From NCBI GenBank assembly GCA_012295275.1, contig CM022667.1, positions 9,965,038 through 9,987,537 of the forward strand: a stretch of DNA of 22,500 nucleotides, written 5' to 3'. This DNA comes from Chrysomallon squamiferum (taxonomy: Eukaryota > Mollusca > Gastropoda > Neomphalida > Peltospiridae). The notes beneath the pieces are model-generated. The model saw nothing but the letters and a program-made list of their open reading frames with translations. It was not told the origin of the DNA and did not search any database. Positions 1 through 10,349 of the stretch are shown here, piece after piece. How positions within the stretch are numbered: position 1 is the stretch's first letter; each line of letters starts with the position of its first letter. A program made the position numbers and the translations under genes.

Positions 1-470
1 TTTGTAAAGTTTGTTTATTCCTGTCTGCTTGAACTAATGTTGAATATGATGGAAATATATTTATTTTTTCCAGTGCATCCAGTTTGGTTTTTGTCATGTC
101 TAAATGTAAATAACTCTATGACGTCATATCACTGTGACGTTATGTTATGTATATAATAGGAACTTTTTCTGTTCGTTTATTTTATTCACATCGTAATCAT
201 CATCATCATCATCATCTTCTTCTTCTTCTTCATTACTACTATTACAATAATCATCATCATTATTGCTATCACTGTTTATTTTGTTGTTTAGGTCTCTTTT
301 TTTGTTTATTTTTCGGGGGTGGGAGATTATTATGTTTAGTTTTATCAAAAGTGTTAAATGCACTATTATTGCATACTAACTGAATTGTATTCATACTGCA
401 ATGTTGCTGATTATTATTACTATTATTATCATTATTATTGCTCGATTTTATCATTTACAACATATTAAAT
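1..470. other. Noncoding AT-rich flank with short triplet repeats
   Basis: No convincing gene is visible. The stretch holds short (ATC)n followed by (CTT)n at about 196-231 and scattered ATT triplets at 405-440. Open frames here are only low-complexity translations of these repeats (poly-His, poly-Asp, poly-Asn) and are not supported as genes. Confidence 0.7.
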
Positions 471-475
471 AAAAA
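471..475 (-). terminator. RNA polymerase III T-run terminator of the tRNA-Gly gene
   Basis: Five A residues on the plus strand read as TTTTT on the minus strand, about ten bases beyond the 3' end of the tRNA-Gly gene. A run of four or more T on the non-template strand is the standard RNA polymerase III stop signal, and the distance is typical. Confidence 0.75.
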
Positions 476-484
476 CAAATAATT

Positions 485-555
485 TGCATCGACCGGGAAT
501 CGAACCCGGGTCACCCGCGTGGCAGGCGAGTATTCTACCACTAGACCACCGATGC
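485..555 (-). tRNA. tRNA-Gly (anticodon GCC)
   Basis: This is an intact, intronless nuclear tRNA gene that reads GGC glycine codons. Read on the minus strand, the acceptor arm begins GCATCGG and pairs with TCGATGC (one G:U pair next to the stem base). The anticodon stem CTCGC/GCGGG encloses the loop CTGCCAC with anticodon GCC (plus-strand 521-523). The T arm is CCGGG-TTCGATT-CCCGG. The discriminator base is A (485). The internal promoter is intact: the A box TGGTCTAGTGG maps to 538-548, and the B box GGTTCGATTCC, an exact consensus match, maps to 496-506. The length of 71 nt without CCA equals the usual animal tRNA-Gly, and the sequence closely follows the metazoan Gly-GCC type. No substitution suggests a pseudogene. 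It is transcribed away from the APCDD1 exons. Confidence 0.97.
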
Positions 556-985
556 TTCACATAATTATCCTTTTGAGTTAATCTTATCTTTTTAATCCGT
601 AAATTATCGATTTCATTTTTAATTAGGTTAGTCGGTCAATTTTTTTTTTTTTTGTTAAAGATACTGACTAGGCTGTATTACAAATGCAATGCACCTTCTG
701 GTTTTACATTTTAGTACGTTATAACATTCACAATTATATCTTAGTCAAGTTGTTTAAAATACTGTTTCTTTCACAGAAGTATCATAATTATACACAAAAC
801 GTATTATATTAAATTTAGTAGTAGTCCACGAAAGCAGTGAAAAAATATATCAAAGAAAAATAAAAACAAATTTAGACTACTTGTAGAATAATAATAAAAA
901 TGAACTGAAATAAACCAGGACAGGAATCTTGTAGCTGTCAATACCAGACCACGCCATTTTAAAAGATATTACATTAGCATTTTGT
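556..985. other. AT-rich noncoding stretch
   Basis: No open frame, RNA or long repeat can be supported here beyond a short T-run near 640-653. It includes the 5' flank of the tRNA gene. No obvious TATA element or other regulatory site stands out. Confidence 0.6.
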
Positions 986-1440
986 GATGTTCTAAGCGAC
1001 GCGGCGCGTGCGTCTTGTGCCCGACCCCCGCGGAACGCAAATCGCAATCGCCGCGGGGTGACGGATCTCTGGCATTATCAACATCGTCGCATTTGACATC
1101 ACTTGAAAAAAAACAGAACTAATTCAGAATGCAGTGCGCGCCGGCGTCTTTCCTTTTGATACGAACAGACTCGAAGCCAACGTGTGAAGCAATTCAATGA
1201 ATAACTAAAACAGCAGGAGCGGAATGCGGGGGTCAGACGGAAAGACAGCGCGGGAGACGGGGTCGCGAGAGGTGGCGGGTGTTTGTGGCACGCTGTGGGG
1301 TATGATACGTTCCCCGCTATTGTGACTCGCGTAATCCCCCCGGCGCATCCATTCATCTGGGGTTAAGTAACAAACTGAGTGCGCTGCACGCGAGGTGTAA
1401 GCGGGTTAATCCACTAAAAGGCAACATTCACGCAAAGACT
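986..1440. other. CpG-rich pocket with a GC hairpin
   Basis: This block is much richer in G, C and CpG than its surroundings, with clusters such as GACGCGGCGCG near 1000. It contains an 8-bp perfect inverted repeat, CCCCGCGG (1026-1033) and CCGCGGGG (1051-1058), separated by 17 bases. Short open frames exist on both strands, but none resembles a known protein and none gives a signal peptide followed by a donor in the phase needed by the exon at 7001. It could be a promoter-associated CpG island or just an older unique segment; the sequence does not decide. Confidence 0.4.
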
Positions 1441-3419
1441 GGAATAGTTTTGATTAATGATTTTGATAATTTTTATTTTTTTTATTTTATTATTATTTTT
1501 TTATTTATTATTTAATTTAATTATTATTTTTTTATTATTTGTTGTTATTAAAGTATTAGTTCTTGTTGTTTTTAATCGTCATCAAATGTATCTTTACTTT
1601 TCTTGCTTTGATGTTATTTTTTACTACTATTATTATTGATATTACTGTTGTGTTTTTGTTATTAAATATATTTATTTTTATTACTGGATGGATATAATAA
1701 TAATAACAACAACAACAAAAATACATAATAATTCTTTAAAACTATTTAAAAGGTAGTTTCATTTAGCACAAGCTCCTTGGAATCCAACTTCTTGTAAAAG
1801 TTTTAGTATACTCCCCACCTGTAATCCTAGAAAACCTCTCTCACTATTCACCACCCTATTTTAGACTAAAGAAGAACTGATTCATACAGTGATTCATTTT
1901 CAATACCCATCGACCAGGTTGTATTAAAACGACTACAAATCTTCCATACTCCATATTACATCACTAATGTATTAACAAGCACTCAACTCAACCCGCTGTC
2001 CATGTAATTTGACATGATGAAACCAGCTATAAAAAAGTATTTGTTTTTCTTTTCCTTCTATTTTTTTGTAATTTTTATTATTATTTTTTTTTTCACTATG
2101 GGTTAATCGTCTTACAAGCAAACCGTTTAACAAACATCACAAACGAGATGTGCATTTTAAACAAAACCCGATATATCTTCTTGATAAACGATTTCAGACT
2201 TTTTAATTAACGAGGAAAGAAAATATATAGACTGTTACATTTATCTGTGTGCGAAAACTCGAGCGCGTTAAGACAATTTATGGCGGAATCGCGAAATATT
2301 TTTGCGAACTGAATGTAAATAAATACACGTTAATTCAAATTAATTTTATCTTTTCTTCTTTGGGATTGTCTGATAATTTTTGTTACCCGAGTCGGCAGAA
2401 ATTTAAAATAAATTTCTTTGTAAAGTTGGCTTAGATTAAGATATCAAACATTTATGGTTCTTGTCTCGGATTCATGGCTGGGCTGAAAATGAACTGAATA
2501 TCTAATAGCGTTAGTACTAAAATACTTTCAGATTTCGTAAAATCATTCATGGCTTTCATTTTCATTCCTTCTTCTCCTTTTTCTTCTTTTTCTTCTTCTT
2601 CTTCTTCTTCTTCTTCTCCACTGTTGCTGTAGCTGTATGGCTAATTCAGTGATAACTTTAAAAAAAAAATTCTGCATTCTGACTTTTTCCTGCATAGCAG
2701 CAACAAACGCATTAAACGCTTTCAATAAATGCTGCCCATCAGCATATTTTATCCCGATAATAAAACTACTTTCATCTCGAACTTCCATCGAATTTTTAAA
2801 ATACTGATTACGCTTTTGAAATGTCCCTCACCCCTCTCTCCCCCTTCTCAGAACAAAAACTCTGCTGGGACCTTGATTTAAATTTGTAAACCGTTCTTCG
2901 ATTTGTATGCTAAGTTATTTTCAACAGCAATGACGTGACACCCCCTGTTTTAAACACCTGAATCGGCATGCGAAAGGCGATTCATCTATTTCCAGTACAA
3001 ACTGCAAAACCCTTTCCTAACAGAATCGCTTCTGGATTTGGACCTGGATTTTAATCAGCAGAATGCGCTTAGATGTGACTGGAGAAGTGACTTGTGACGC
3101 AAGATGAATCAGAAAGAGAGCAAAAAGAATTTAAAAAATGGTGTCGCGTTATTTGAAGAAGCCACATTACTTCTCGTTTTCAGATGAATTTCTGATGTAA
3201 CAAGGAAACTGTTGGGTTTCCTAACATTAACTTAGATAGAAAGATAATGAAAATGAAAAAAAAAAAATAAAGAAAAACCAACGTTACCTTGTTTTGAGAT
3301 TTTGTGTTTAATTAACTCAGAATAATATGTCTTCGTTTGCCTGATTGTGTCATTTCTTATTAACATCACCTTAACCGTCGTGTTCTTGTTCTGTTGTCGT
3401 CGTTGTTGTTCTTCTCTTT
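1441..3419. other. AT-rich noncoding stretch with T-rich and CTT tracts
   Basis: No gene is supported. Positions about 1455-1700 are a T-rich stretch of TTTA, TTAT and TTG-like triplets. Positions about 2567-2617 are a (CTT)n tract. The rest is ordinary unique AT-rich sequence. It may be intergenic, or part of an intron if the first APCDD1 exon lies further upstream. Confidence 0.55.
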
Positions 3420-3600
3420 AGTATTACTATTATTATAATTATTATTAATATTACTATTATTGTTGTTGTTACTGTTGTTGTTGTTATCATTATTATTGTT
3501 TTGTTATTGTTATTATTATTATTATTGTGTTGTTGTTGTTGTTAATATTATTAATGTGGTTGTTATTGCTTTTGTTGTTGTTATCAACGTCATCATCACC
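3420..3600. repeat. Compound (TTA)n/(TTG)n triplet microsatellite
   Basis: Imperfect alternating TTA, TTG and GTT triplets run through this stretch. Apparent reading frames here are poly-Leu or poly-Val translations of the repeat. Confidence 0.85.
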
Positions 3601-3627
3601 AACAACATCATTGTTATTGATACCGTT

Positions 3628-3689
3628 TTATATATATATATATATATACATACATACATACATACATACATACGCACGCACACTCACAC
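3628..3689. repeat. (TA)n followed by (CATA)n microsatellite
   Basis: An alternating TA tract passes directly into repeated CATA units and then into degenerate CGCA and CACA units. Confidence 0.9.
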
Positions 3690-4059
3690 AGATATACGAA
3701 CACACACAAGGACAAATACTGACACACATTTTATTCAAACCAGGTGAACTATTTAAGCACGCGACTAGAATATCTCTCTTTAATCCGAGATAATCTCTAA
3801 GAGAAATAGAGAAATAAATCGGAGACGAGAAGATTCTTTTTCTGTCAGTCGATAAGACTGGATTGTGAAGAGACACAGACCTTCCCTGTCAAACTCTCAT
3901 TACATAAAACACACACTTTAATAACAGTCATTACTACACAGAGAACTCGTTAAACCTTCGCCCCTTTAAACCATTCAAAAAAAGTAGATGAGAAACCCGC
4001 TCTCGAGACTTTAGTGGACTCTGTTTCTTGGTTAGCAGCAAGGAATCTTTTGTTAGAAT

Positions 4060-4106
<47 letters not shown>

Positions 4107-4318
4107 TTTAATGAAGGTAAAGGACCTAGCATTGACTTTGACAAAGTAGTCCTGGGTTCAGGTTCAAAACTGGATATTGCTAAATGGTGGCAGTGAGAGA
4201 GAATCGATCTACCGACCTTTCACTCTCTAGTTTAACACTGTACTATTCACATAGCTTACGCACAATAGTCGTAATTGTTAAAGTACAGTTGAATCAATAT
4301 GGCGTTTTCTCCATCCAG
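3690..4318. other. Noncoding stretch around a long poly-T tract, possible retroelement debris
   Basis: No gene is supported. A 44-base T homopolymer occupies 4062-4105. Just after it, the plus strand reads GGTTCAAAAC at about 4161, close to an RNA polymerase III B box, but no good A box lies at the proper distance upstream. A long poly-T next to a tRNA-like motif could be the tail and head of old SINE copies. That reading is weak. Confidence 0.35.
4062..4105. repeat. Poly-T homopolymer of 44 bases
   Basis: An uninterrupted T run, bounded by C at 4061 and G at 4106. On the minus strand it is poly-A, so it could be the tail of a reverse-transcribed element, or a simple mononucleotide repeat. 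Confidence 0.95.
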
Positions 4319-4677
4319 TATTTCCTCTTTCTTTTCTGCTTCTAATTTTCTTTTTTCTTCACTATTTTCATTCTTCTTCTTTTTTCTATCTTCTTTTTTT
4401 TTTTTTTTTTTTAATTTTCTTTTTGTTTGATTGTCTAATATCACATTTTCACCCCTATTTTCTCCTTTCTATTTTCTTCTTTCTTTCTTTTTCATCTTCT
4501 TTTTCCATTCTTCTCTCCTTCATTCTTCTTCTTTTTTTCTTTCTTTTTTTTATTGAAACTGTAGCATTTTCTCCTGAGCCCTTATTCTTTTCCCCGTTTT
4601 TTTTAACGTCTTTTCTTCTTTTCGTCTTTTCTCCTCTTTTTTTTTTTTTTTTTTTTGATCTTTATCTTCTTATGATA

Positions 4678-4710
<33 letters not shown>

Positions 4711-4713
4711 CTT
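4319..4713. repeat. Long pyrimidine-rich tract ending in (CTT)n
   Basis: Nearly 400 bases are almost all T and C on the plus strand. Homopolymer T runs lie at about 4394-4411 and 4639-4656, and a pure (CTT)n run at 4680-4713. The apparent Phe/Leu/Ser-rich open frame across it is a repeat artefact. Confidence 0.85.
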
Positions 4714-5300
4714 GTTTTCTTTGTCGTAAACTGGGATAACTGGAGGCGACTGGTTGGTGCTAATAAACAGCACGGATACTGGACTTCATCTAGGCCTTCG
4801 TCGTAAGCCATCGCAAAGACGTCGGCAAAGACGTTATTGACGCATTACGACTCAGTGAAGATTGGGTCCGATACGCGTTACAGAAAATATATTTCAACAT
4901 CGCGAGGAACAGTGGAACTCAATCGGATACTGTTATTTGCTTTTGCCATCAAAAGCTTCGTCCGAATAATCGTCTTGAAATCGAGCCTCGACTCCAGTGT
5001 TCGGTCGCGATCTCGATTGCCGAGATAACCGCTGACCTTTGACACCTGTAAAGGTCATAATGACGGCTTGGGGTGTTTGAAGGGGACTCCGAGGTTCAAT
5101 CGTCTTGTCTTTGATGAAAGGCTGTTACGATGAAATCAGCGTTGCGGACACGCCCAGCAAGCAATGTTGCAGACGATACCTTAATCACAGCGTTCATCGG
5201 AGATCGTGCTCCGAGATCAAAAAGAGTTCTGGTCTTTTGTTAAAACTTCTTTCACAATAACTGTCCCTATCGCGATATTGTATTTCGGAGGAAAAAAAGA
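4714..5300. other. Unique, more GC-balanced noncoding segment
   Basis: This segment is free of simple repeats and has higher GC and CpG content than its neighbours. No open frame in it resembles a known protein, and no RNA gene was recognised. A TCF/LEF-like motif, CTTTGATG, lies at 5109-5116. It may be a conserved noncoding element, but that cannot be shown from one sequence. Confidence 0.45.
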
Positions 5301-5321
5301 AATAATAATAATAATAATAAT

Positions 5322-5367
<46 letters not shown>

Positions 5368-5391
5368 GCAACAACAACAACAATAATAATA
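5301..5391. repeat. (AAT)n/(AAC)n triplet microsatellite
   Basis: AAT units (about 5301-5321) pass into a long AAC run (about 5322-5381, one CAG interruption) and back to AAT. The Ile-Thr-rich translation is an artefact. Confidence 0.93.
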
Positions 5392-6450
5392 AAACTGGGT
5401 AAAGGATTAATATACGACATTAATAATGACGGAGATGATAATACTAACAGCAGTATTAACAACAACAACAAAAAAAACAAAAATAATCACCTTCCAGAGA
5501 AATTTTTCAAACAGTATGCTATGCCTGGGTGTTCCTTGTGACGTAATTCTATTACTGACGTCATTTTTGTCATTCGGAATATTTCCGACAGCTCCGACAT
5601 TCTTTCACAAAATGATTACTTTACTTATTGACAACAATAAAAAAAAAAATAGAGGACGATAATAAATTATTAATAATAATTAATATTATGACAGCACCAC
5701 TGCTAGCACCATCATCATCTCCACCACAACCAATAACAATAATAACAACAAACTTATTCATTATGATTGTGAGAAAGCCGGATCGTAATATCAGTACTCT
5801 TTTGATGCCGCTTTCATTTCGCTTTTTAGCTGTTAAAAATATTAAAAACCAAATAAAAATAATTACACGAGGAAAATCGAAATATCGAGAACCAAGCCGC
5901 AGCGGCGTTCAAGCGATTAACAACGATCACCACGGACCTTTCACCCGAACAAATCCGAAAAACGCCGGACAGAAACGAAAGCAGTCGAAAGCAAACAGAA
6001 ATGTTTTAGTTCTCCGTTCCAGTAGATTTTCGCAGCCTCAGACAGCTATTCTTCTTGATTTTCTAATAATACGAAACTCAAACATTTATCTTCTCGTTCA
6101 GCTGGTGCTTTTTATTCAATGATCTTTCAAACTAGCGTGGATTGATTTCTTTTTCAATGTGATCGAAATTGTTCTCGCTTTGCCGCGTTTTCGTAACTGA
6201 ATCACGTTTTTCATCACCGGTGTAATTCTAACTAAACGAAACTTTCGTTATTTTAATTGGTAGTTAATCAAGGCGGATCCACACTGAATACGAGGGGTGG
6301 GGAAAGAGGGGTAGCAGGGAATCGTTGACTTTTGGGATAACTAAATAATTGCAGAAAATTTTCTAATTTTTTTTTTTTTTTTTTTTTAATTAATAAGTGC
6401 TGATTAAAATGTGCAGTTTTATCATTCGTTGTCATTATATTTATTACATT
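5392..6450. other. Unique noncoding segment with a G-rich motif
   Basis: No protein or RNA gene was recognised. The longest frame (about 164 codons, near 5628-6122) begins in repeats and has no recognisable domain. Positions 6294-6319 hold four G runs with short loops, described separately. A T run lies near 6367-6387. Confidence 0.5.
6294..6319 (+). other. Potential G-quadruplex motif
   Basis: Four runs of three or more G lie at 6294-6297, 6299-6302, 6308-6311 and 6317-6319, with loops of 1, 5 and 5 bases. This satisfies the usual G3+ with loops of 1-7 bases rule. It lies about 680 bases upstream of the first recognised APCDD1 exon, in otherwise AT-rich DNA. Confidence 0.55.
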
Positions 6451-6472
6451 TGTTATTATTATTATTATTATT

Positions 6473-6505
<33 letters not shown>

Positions 6506-6518
6506 ACTGTTGTTGTTC
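6451..6518. repeat. (TTA)n/(TTG)n triplet microsatellite
   Basis: ATT/TTA triplets to about 6475 switch to TTG/GTT triplets to the end of the tract. Confidence 0.9.
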
Positions 6519-6786
6519 TTATTACTGATATTTTATTTATTTATTTACTTCTTTATTTGCTTCTTACTTATACACATATAATAAATATAGGATTAACGAC
6601 TTTCCTCACATTTTGTAATTTATTACTAAATTATCAACATGAACTACATATCTTTCTTTCTTTGTTAATGCTTTATTTAGTCACAGTGCATTTAATCTGT
6701 GGAAAGCTCATCGTAATAATTGACTCAAACAAGGCATACACAGATATTAGGAACGATAGATAAATAAATAGACAGGCAGAGCGACA

Positions 6787-6790
6787 GTGC

Positions 6791-6844
<54 letters not shown>
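6787..6844. repeat. (GT)n microsatellite
   Basis: An alternating GT tract, uninterrupted from about 6795, with GTGC variants at its left edge. Confidence 0.95.
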
Positions 6845-6846
<2 letters not shown>

Positions 6847-7000
6847 CAACAGTACTTTAGAAGAAATCCTGTGAAGTCAATTGATTTAACACAAAAAAAA
6901 TTGGTATAAGCACCTTCCTCTAAACAGGAAATCATGTAACACTATTTTTAAAAACCCAGTTTTTTAAATTTTAATTTTTTTTCCTCTTTATTTTATTTAG

Positions 7001-7154
7001 GATTCTGTCAGAGCTCGGGCGGCGAGTATTCGTATAATGTTTACAAAGAAGACTGGCATGAAAGAGAATGTGGGCGGATCCTAAGTCGCGTGCAGCACGA
7101 GCCAGTAGAAACGCCCCTCCCACCAGATCTTAGCGGAGAATGGACTTCATATAG
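7001..7154 (+). CDS. APCDD1: APCDD1 homologue, N-terminal linker and start of barrel domain 1 (internal exon)
   Basis: This is the first recognised coding exon of a homologue of APCDD1, a membrane-anchored glycoprotein that binds Wnt at the cell surface and inhibits Wnt signalling. The acceptor has a strong pyrimidine tract ending in TTTAG at 7000. The donor AG|GTACTT follows 7154. The exon starts with the last two bases of a split codon, then encodes 50 residues, and leaves two bases of a split Arg codon. Residues 23-31 (ECGRILSRV) and 40-49 (PPDLSGEWTS) correspond to the vertebrate segments ending QCHHML and PPxxxGxWVS. The latter opens the first beta-barrel. The frame joins exactly to the next exon, rebuilding GEWTSYRCE at the junction. 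No initiator Met or signal peptide is encoded here, so an upstream exon ending in phase 1 must supply them. Confidence 0.9.
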
Positions 7155-7187
7155 GTACTTTATTAATAATTAGCTAGCTTATTATGT

Positions 7188-7192
<5 letters not shown>

Positions 7193-7258
<66 letters not shown>
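7193..7258. repeat. (AG)n microsatellite
   Basis: A pure AG tract of 66 bases on the plus strand, about 40 bases into the intron after the exon ending at 7154. Confidence 0.97.
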
Positions 7259-7262
<4 letters not shown>

Positions 7263-7719
7263 ATAAATGAAGATATTAAAAAAAGAATGGTTTCCTCACG
7301 GTGATGAAGAATACGACACGCCTTCTATCGGCAGATCCACATTACAGTACATTATAAGTTCAAAGAAGAAAAATAAAAATCTAACAGTGATAAAATCTGA
7401 CTCGAGCGAATGTTCAATAACACGTGATAGCCTATCAAAGAGTCTGAACACAGCTAGCGGGCGTAATAGCCGTGCAGTGTATCATTTATACGTGATCGAG
7501 TACACTGATGATGTCAAAGATATCACGTGATTCAGAATGGCCGAGTTCCGGCTGAAGATCAAAGGTCTCAATTCACACTTTTTTTCTTATTTTGTTTTTC
7601 TTGATATGTTTTTTTTTTTTATTTATTTATTTATTTATTTTTTATTTACTTTTTATTTTCTTAATTTTTTGTTTTATTTTCTTTTTATCCTTAAAACCTT
7701 TATCTCTTTTCTAAACCGC

Positions 7720-8061
7720 CATAGTCACTCCATCATCATCATCATGACAGATATTAAAGGCATTAGCATCAACAGCAATACTTATTTTATTATCATATTA
7801 CTATCATCACCACGGCCACTTCCACTACTATTACCACTACAGTTACTACGTTTAGTACTATCACTACAATTACAACAGTTACAACAACTAGAAACCTTTA
7901 CTGTTATTATCATATAACTGAAACTACTACCACCACTACCATATCTACTATTATACATACTATCATTGTTACTACTAGTACTACTACATTAATACCAATA
8001 CTTCTACTTTTATTGCTACCATTACTAATGCTGCTGTTATTAATTCTATCTACTACCACTG

Positions 8062-8106
<45 letters not shown>

Positions 8107-8130
8107 TTATTATTAGAACTGATACTACTA
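7720..8130. repeat. Degenerate ACT/ATC triplet region with a pure (CTA)n core
   Basis: ATC, ACT and ACC triplets of variable purity cover this region, and the cleanest array lies at about 8062-8106. The mosaic of decayed units around a pure core suggests repeated slippage and decay. Confidence 0.8.
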
Positions 8131-8599
8131 CTGATATTACACATTATGTCCTATCCCTCGTGTAACATCTGCATGTGTTCGTGTTACACAATCTCTCTGC
8201 ACACTTTAGCACATCTGTAATATTTGCCTCGTAAAGCGCTACCACCCAGTAAGAAACATGTCCAGAAACCATCTTGTACCGGTAACGCGCAGTTAATCAT
8301 CAGTTAAGCGGGCTGTGGCGCTACATACGCCAGAATCCTCGGCAATTTATCATCGTTCTCGAAGACGCCATATCTCTGTGAAGTTATCTGGTTTATCCAG
8401 TTCAAAAGCCACGGAAGAATCAAGGGCAAAGAAAAAACCACTGTGTCCACCGAATTCGCGGCATTTTTCTCTTTGATACACTTAACACGCGGATAAACAA
8501 CGTCTACGTATTTGGCCAACGTGAACTGAAAATAACGGAGAGAGATATGTGGTTCGTGTGTAAACAGGTCATATCGTTCGGTAGCAACGTTAGTAGGGT

Positions 8600-8660
8600 T
8601 TTTTTTGTGGCGTTGTGGGGGTTCAGAATTGGAGGTTGCTGGGTTCGAATCTAAGTCGTG
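8600..8660 (+). mobile_element. Possible tRNA-derived SINE head
   Basis: The plus strand reads TGGCGTTGTGG at 8608-8618, one mismatch from the RNA polymerase III A box TGGCNNAGTGG. GGTTCGAATC follows at 8642-8651, matching the B box. Their 23-base gap resembles that in a tRNA gene. The rest does not fold as a functional tRNA. A T-rich tract precedes it and no clear poly-A or target-site duplication was identified. A decayed tRNA pseudogene is an equally good reading. Confidence 0.35.
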
Positions 8661-8871
8661 GTGATCTTTAAATAACTGCAGCATAGGTTTTTATAATGTA
8701 TTGATTTTGTGACCATCGTATATATTTTTATTTATACACAAACCATGATGATGCATGCAGATATGCGTACATACGTACACTGATATGTACGTATACCTAC
8801 ATTAATAATTCATTTATATTTACCGAGCATTCATATACATAATCTTTACTTGTCAGATTTAAATTTTTATA

Positions 8872-8873
<2 letters not shown>

Positions 8874-8948
<75 letters not shown>
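8874..8948. repeat. (TC)n microsatellite
   Basis: A pure TC tract of about 75 bases on the plus strand. Confidence 0.97.
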
Positions 8949-8950
<2 letters not shown>

Positions 8951-9310
8951 GAGAGGTCCTCAGATCTGTCGTCTCACTTTCTGAGTCACTTTCATTCACA
9001 TACATTCATACATACCCTCAATTACTCACATTTTCACTATTATGATCACAATTATTTGCATTGCTTTCTTTTTTTAAAATTCCAAAACTATGAATGCTAA
9101 GGCCACCAACTGTTAAACAGAAAGAGGTTAATGCGTGCTCGCGAGAGCCCAGGTCAGCGCGTGCAAACGTCACTGAGTGCGCATGTCGCATGGCCTATAA
9201 TTACAGACACGTCTTTTGTTTAAGGAATTTCATTTTGTTAAAATGTTTAATAAATGTGGAATAGGATCGAAATACAGTTTTTAAGTTTTAATTTCTATTT
9301 GTATATATTT

Positions 9311-9334
9311 TTATATATATATATATATATATAT
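9311..9334. repeat. (TA)n microsatellite followed by A-rich tract
   Basis: An alternating TA run, followed at about 9338-9360 by A runs broken by C. Confidence 0.9.
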
Positions 9335-9922
9335 TTATAAAAAAAAAAAAACAAAAAAAACAACAACATAAAATGACAATCCCTTTGAACTACTAATCCC
9401 AACCAACGAAATCTTTTAAATCTTAACGAAATAACAAAGATTATCTTACACAAGTGCTAAAAATTCCGCAACCGCATTTTTGTTCCAAACACCAATTTTA
9501 ATTAACCCCTTCCGTGACAACCGTTGCACAATAATTTTTACGCCAGACTCATTATCGCGTATTTTCCCGTGAACTTGACATCCACCTTATGTAACAAATC
9601 TTTTAACAAGCACTAATAAAGATAATTCGAGAAACCATATAAATCAGATGAAACCCAAGACTTCTTGCTCTTAATTGGCAATTATTTGCGGATAAAAATT
9701 CGCAGAGAGAGGACCAACAATGAAAGTCTTGGCACGCATTTAGAAGAAAAATTATATTGTCGTGCCTACCCGTAACAGTAAATAATTATTTAGCTTAAAC
9801 AAATTAATATGACTTATATTTAGTGTAGCCTCGTTATTTTGATTTATTGTTAGATATCTGATATTATTTTTCCCTTGTGTTTGTGTGTGTTTGTAGGAGT
9901 TCATAATGGAGTGAGTTGATCG

Positions 9923-9927
<5 letters not shown>

Positions 9928-10012
<85 letters not shown>

Positions 10013-10112
10013 GAGAGAGAGAAAAAAATGAGAGAGACAGAGAGAGAGAGAGAGAGAAAAAGAGAGACATAGAGGAGAGAGAGAAAGAGAGAGAGAAAGA
10101 AACTGTCAGAGA

Positions 10113-10203
<91 letters not shown>
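9928..10203. repeat. Compound (GA)n microsatellite
   Basis: A pure GA block (about 9928-10008) is followed by an interrupted GA-rich block with AAA, CAG, CAT and TCA interruptions (about 10009-10118). A second pure GA block follows (about 10119-10203). The Arg-Glu and Leu-Ser frames across it are artefacts. Confidence 0.97.
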
Positions 10204-10205
<2 letters not shown>

Positions 10206-10210
10206 GTATG

Positions 10211-10219
<9 letters not shown>

Positions 10220-10249
<30 letters not shown>
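10220..10249. repeat. (TA)n microsatellite
   Basis: An alternating TA run immediately after the GA array, preceded by a few CATA units. Confidence 0.93.
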
Positions 10250-10251
<2 letters not shown>

Positions 10252-10349
10252 GTGTTTGGTAAAGAGGAAGAAACAGGCTGAAGAAAAGAATAGCTAAAAA
10301 AAAAATCTGTGTTTGGTAAATTAAAAAAACAAGAAAGCTAAAAAAAAAA
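10249..10349. repeat. Imperfect tandem duplication of about 57 bases
   Basis: The 15-mer starting TCTGTGTTTGG occurs at 10249 and again at 10306. Both copies are followed by an A- and G-rich stretch and end in AGCTA with an A run. The second copy is shorter, consistent with a tandem duplication followed by deletion. Confidence 0.7.

Noticed and set aside
1099-1400. Short ATG frames in the CpG-rich pocket as a possible first coding exon
   Set aside because: They lack a hydrophobic signal core, and the candidate donor near 1180 is in the wrong phase.
4115-4250. tRNA gene or intact SINE beside the poly-T tract
   Set aside because: Only a B-box-like motif is present; no matching A box or cloverleaf could be drawn, so it is mentioned only as possible debris.
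4423-4806. 127-codon Phe/Leu/Ser-rich frame resembling a membrane protein
   Set aside because: It follows a pyrimidine tract with T and CTT runs; hydrophobicity comes from T-rich codons, and no family motif is present.
5628-6122. 164-codon plus-strand frame
   Set aside because: It starts in an A-rich repeat, shows mixed low-complexity composition, and has no recognisable domain or splice structure.
6557-6763. Hydrophobic frame as a possible APCDD1 signal-peptide exon
   Set aside because: The only nearby GT giving the needed phase would create a stop codon at the junction with the exon at 7001, and other donors give the wrong phase.
8304-8684. 126-codon minus-strand frame in the first intron
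   Set aside because: Its start overlaps the tRNA-like element, no protein family is recognised, and its length is not exceptional for a unique stretch.
9916-10281. Long open frames across GA/TC arrays (Arg-Glu, Leu-Ser), here and at 14241-14483, 15666-15879, 17205-17420, 20051-20683 and 20874-21094
   Set aside because: They are translations of dinucleotide repeats. Frames open on both strands at once, with no non-repetitive domain.
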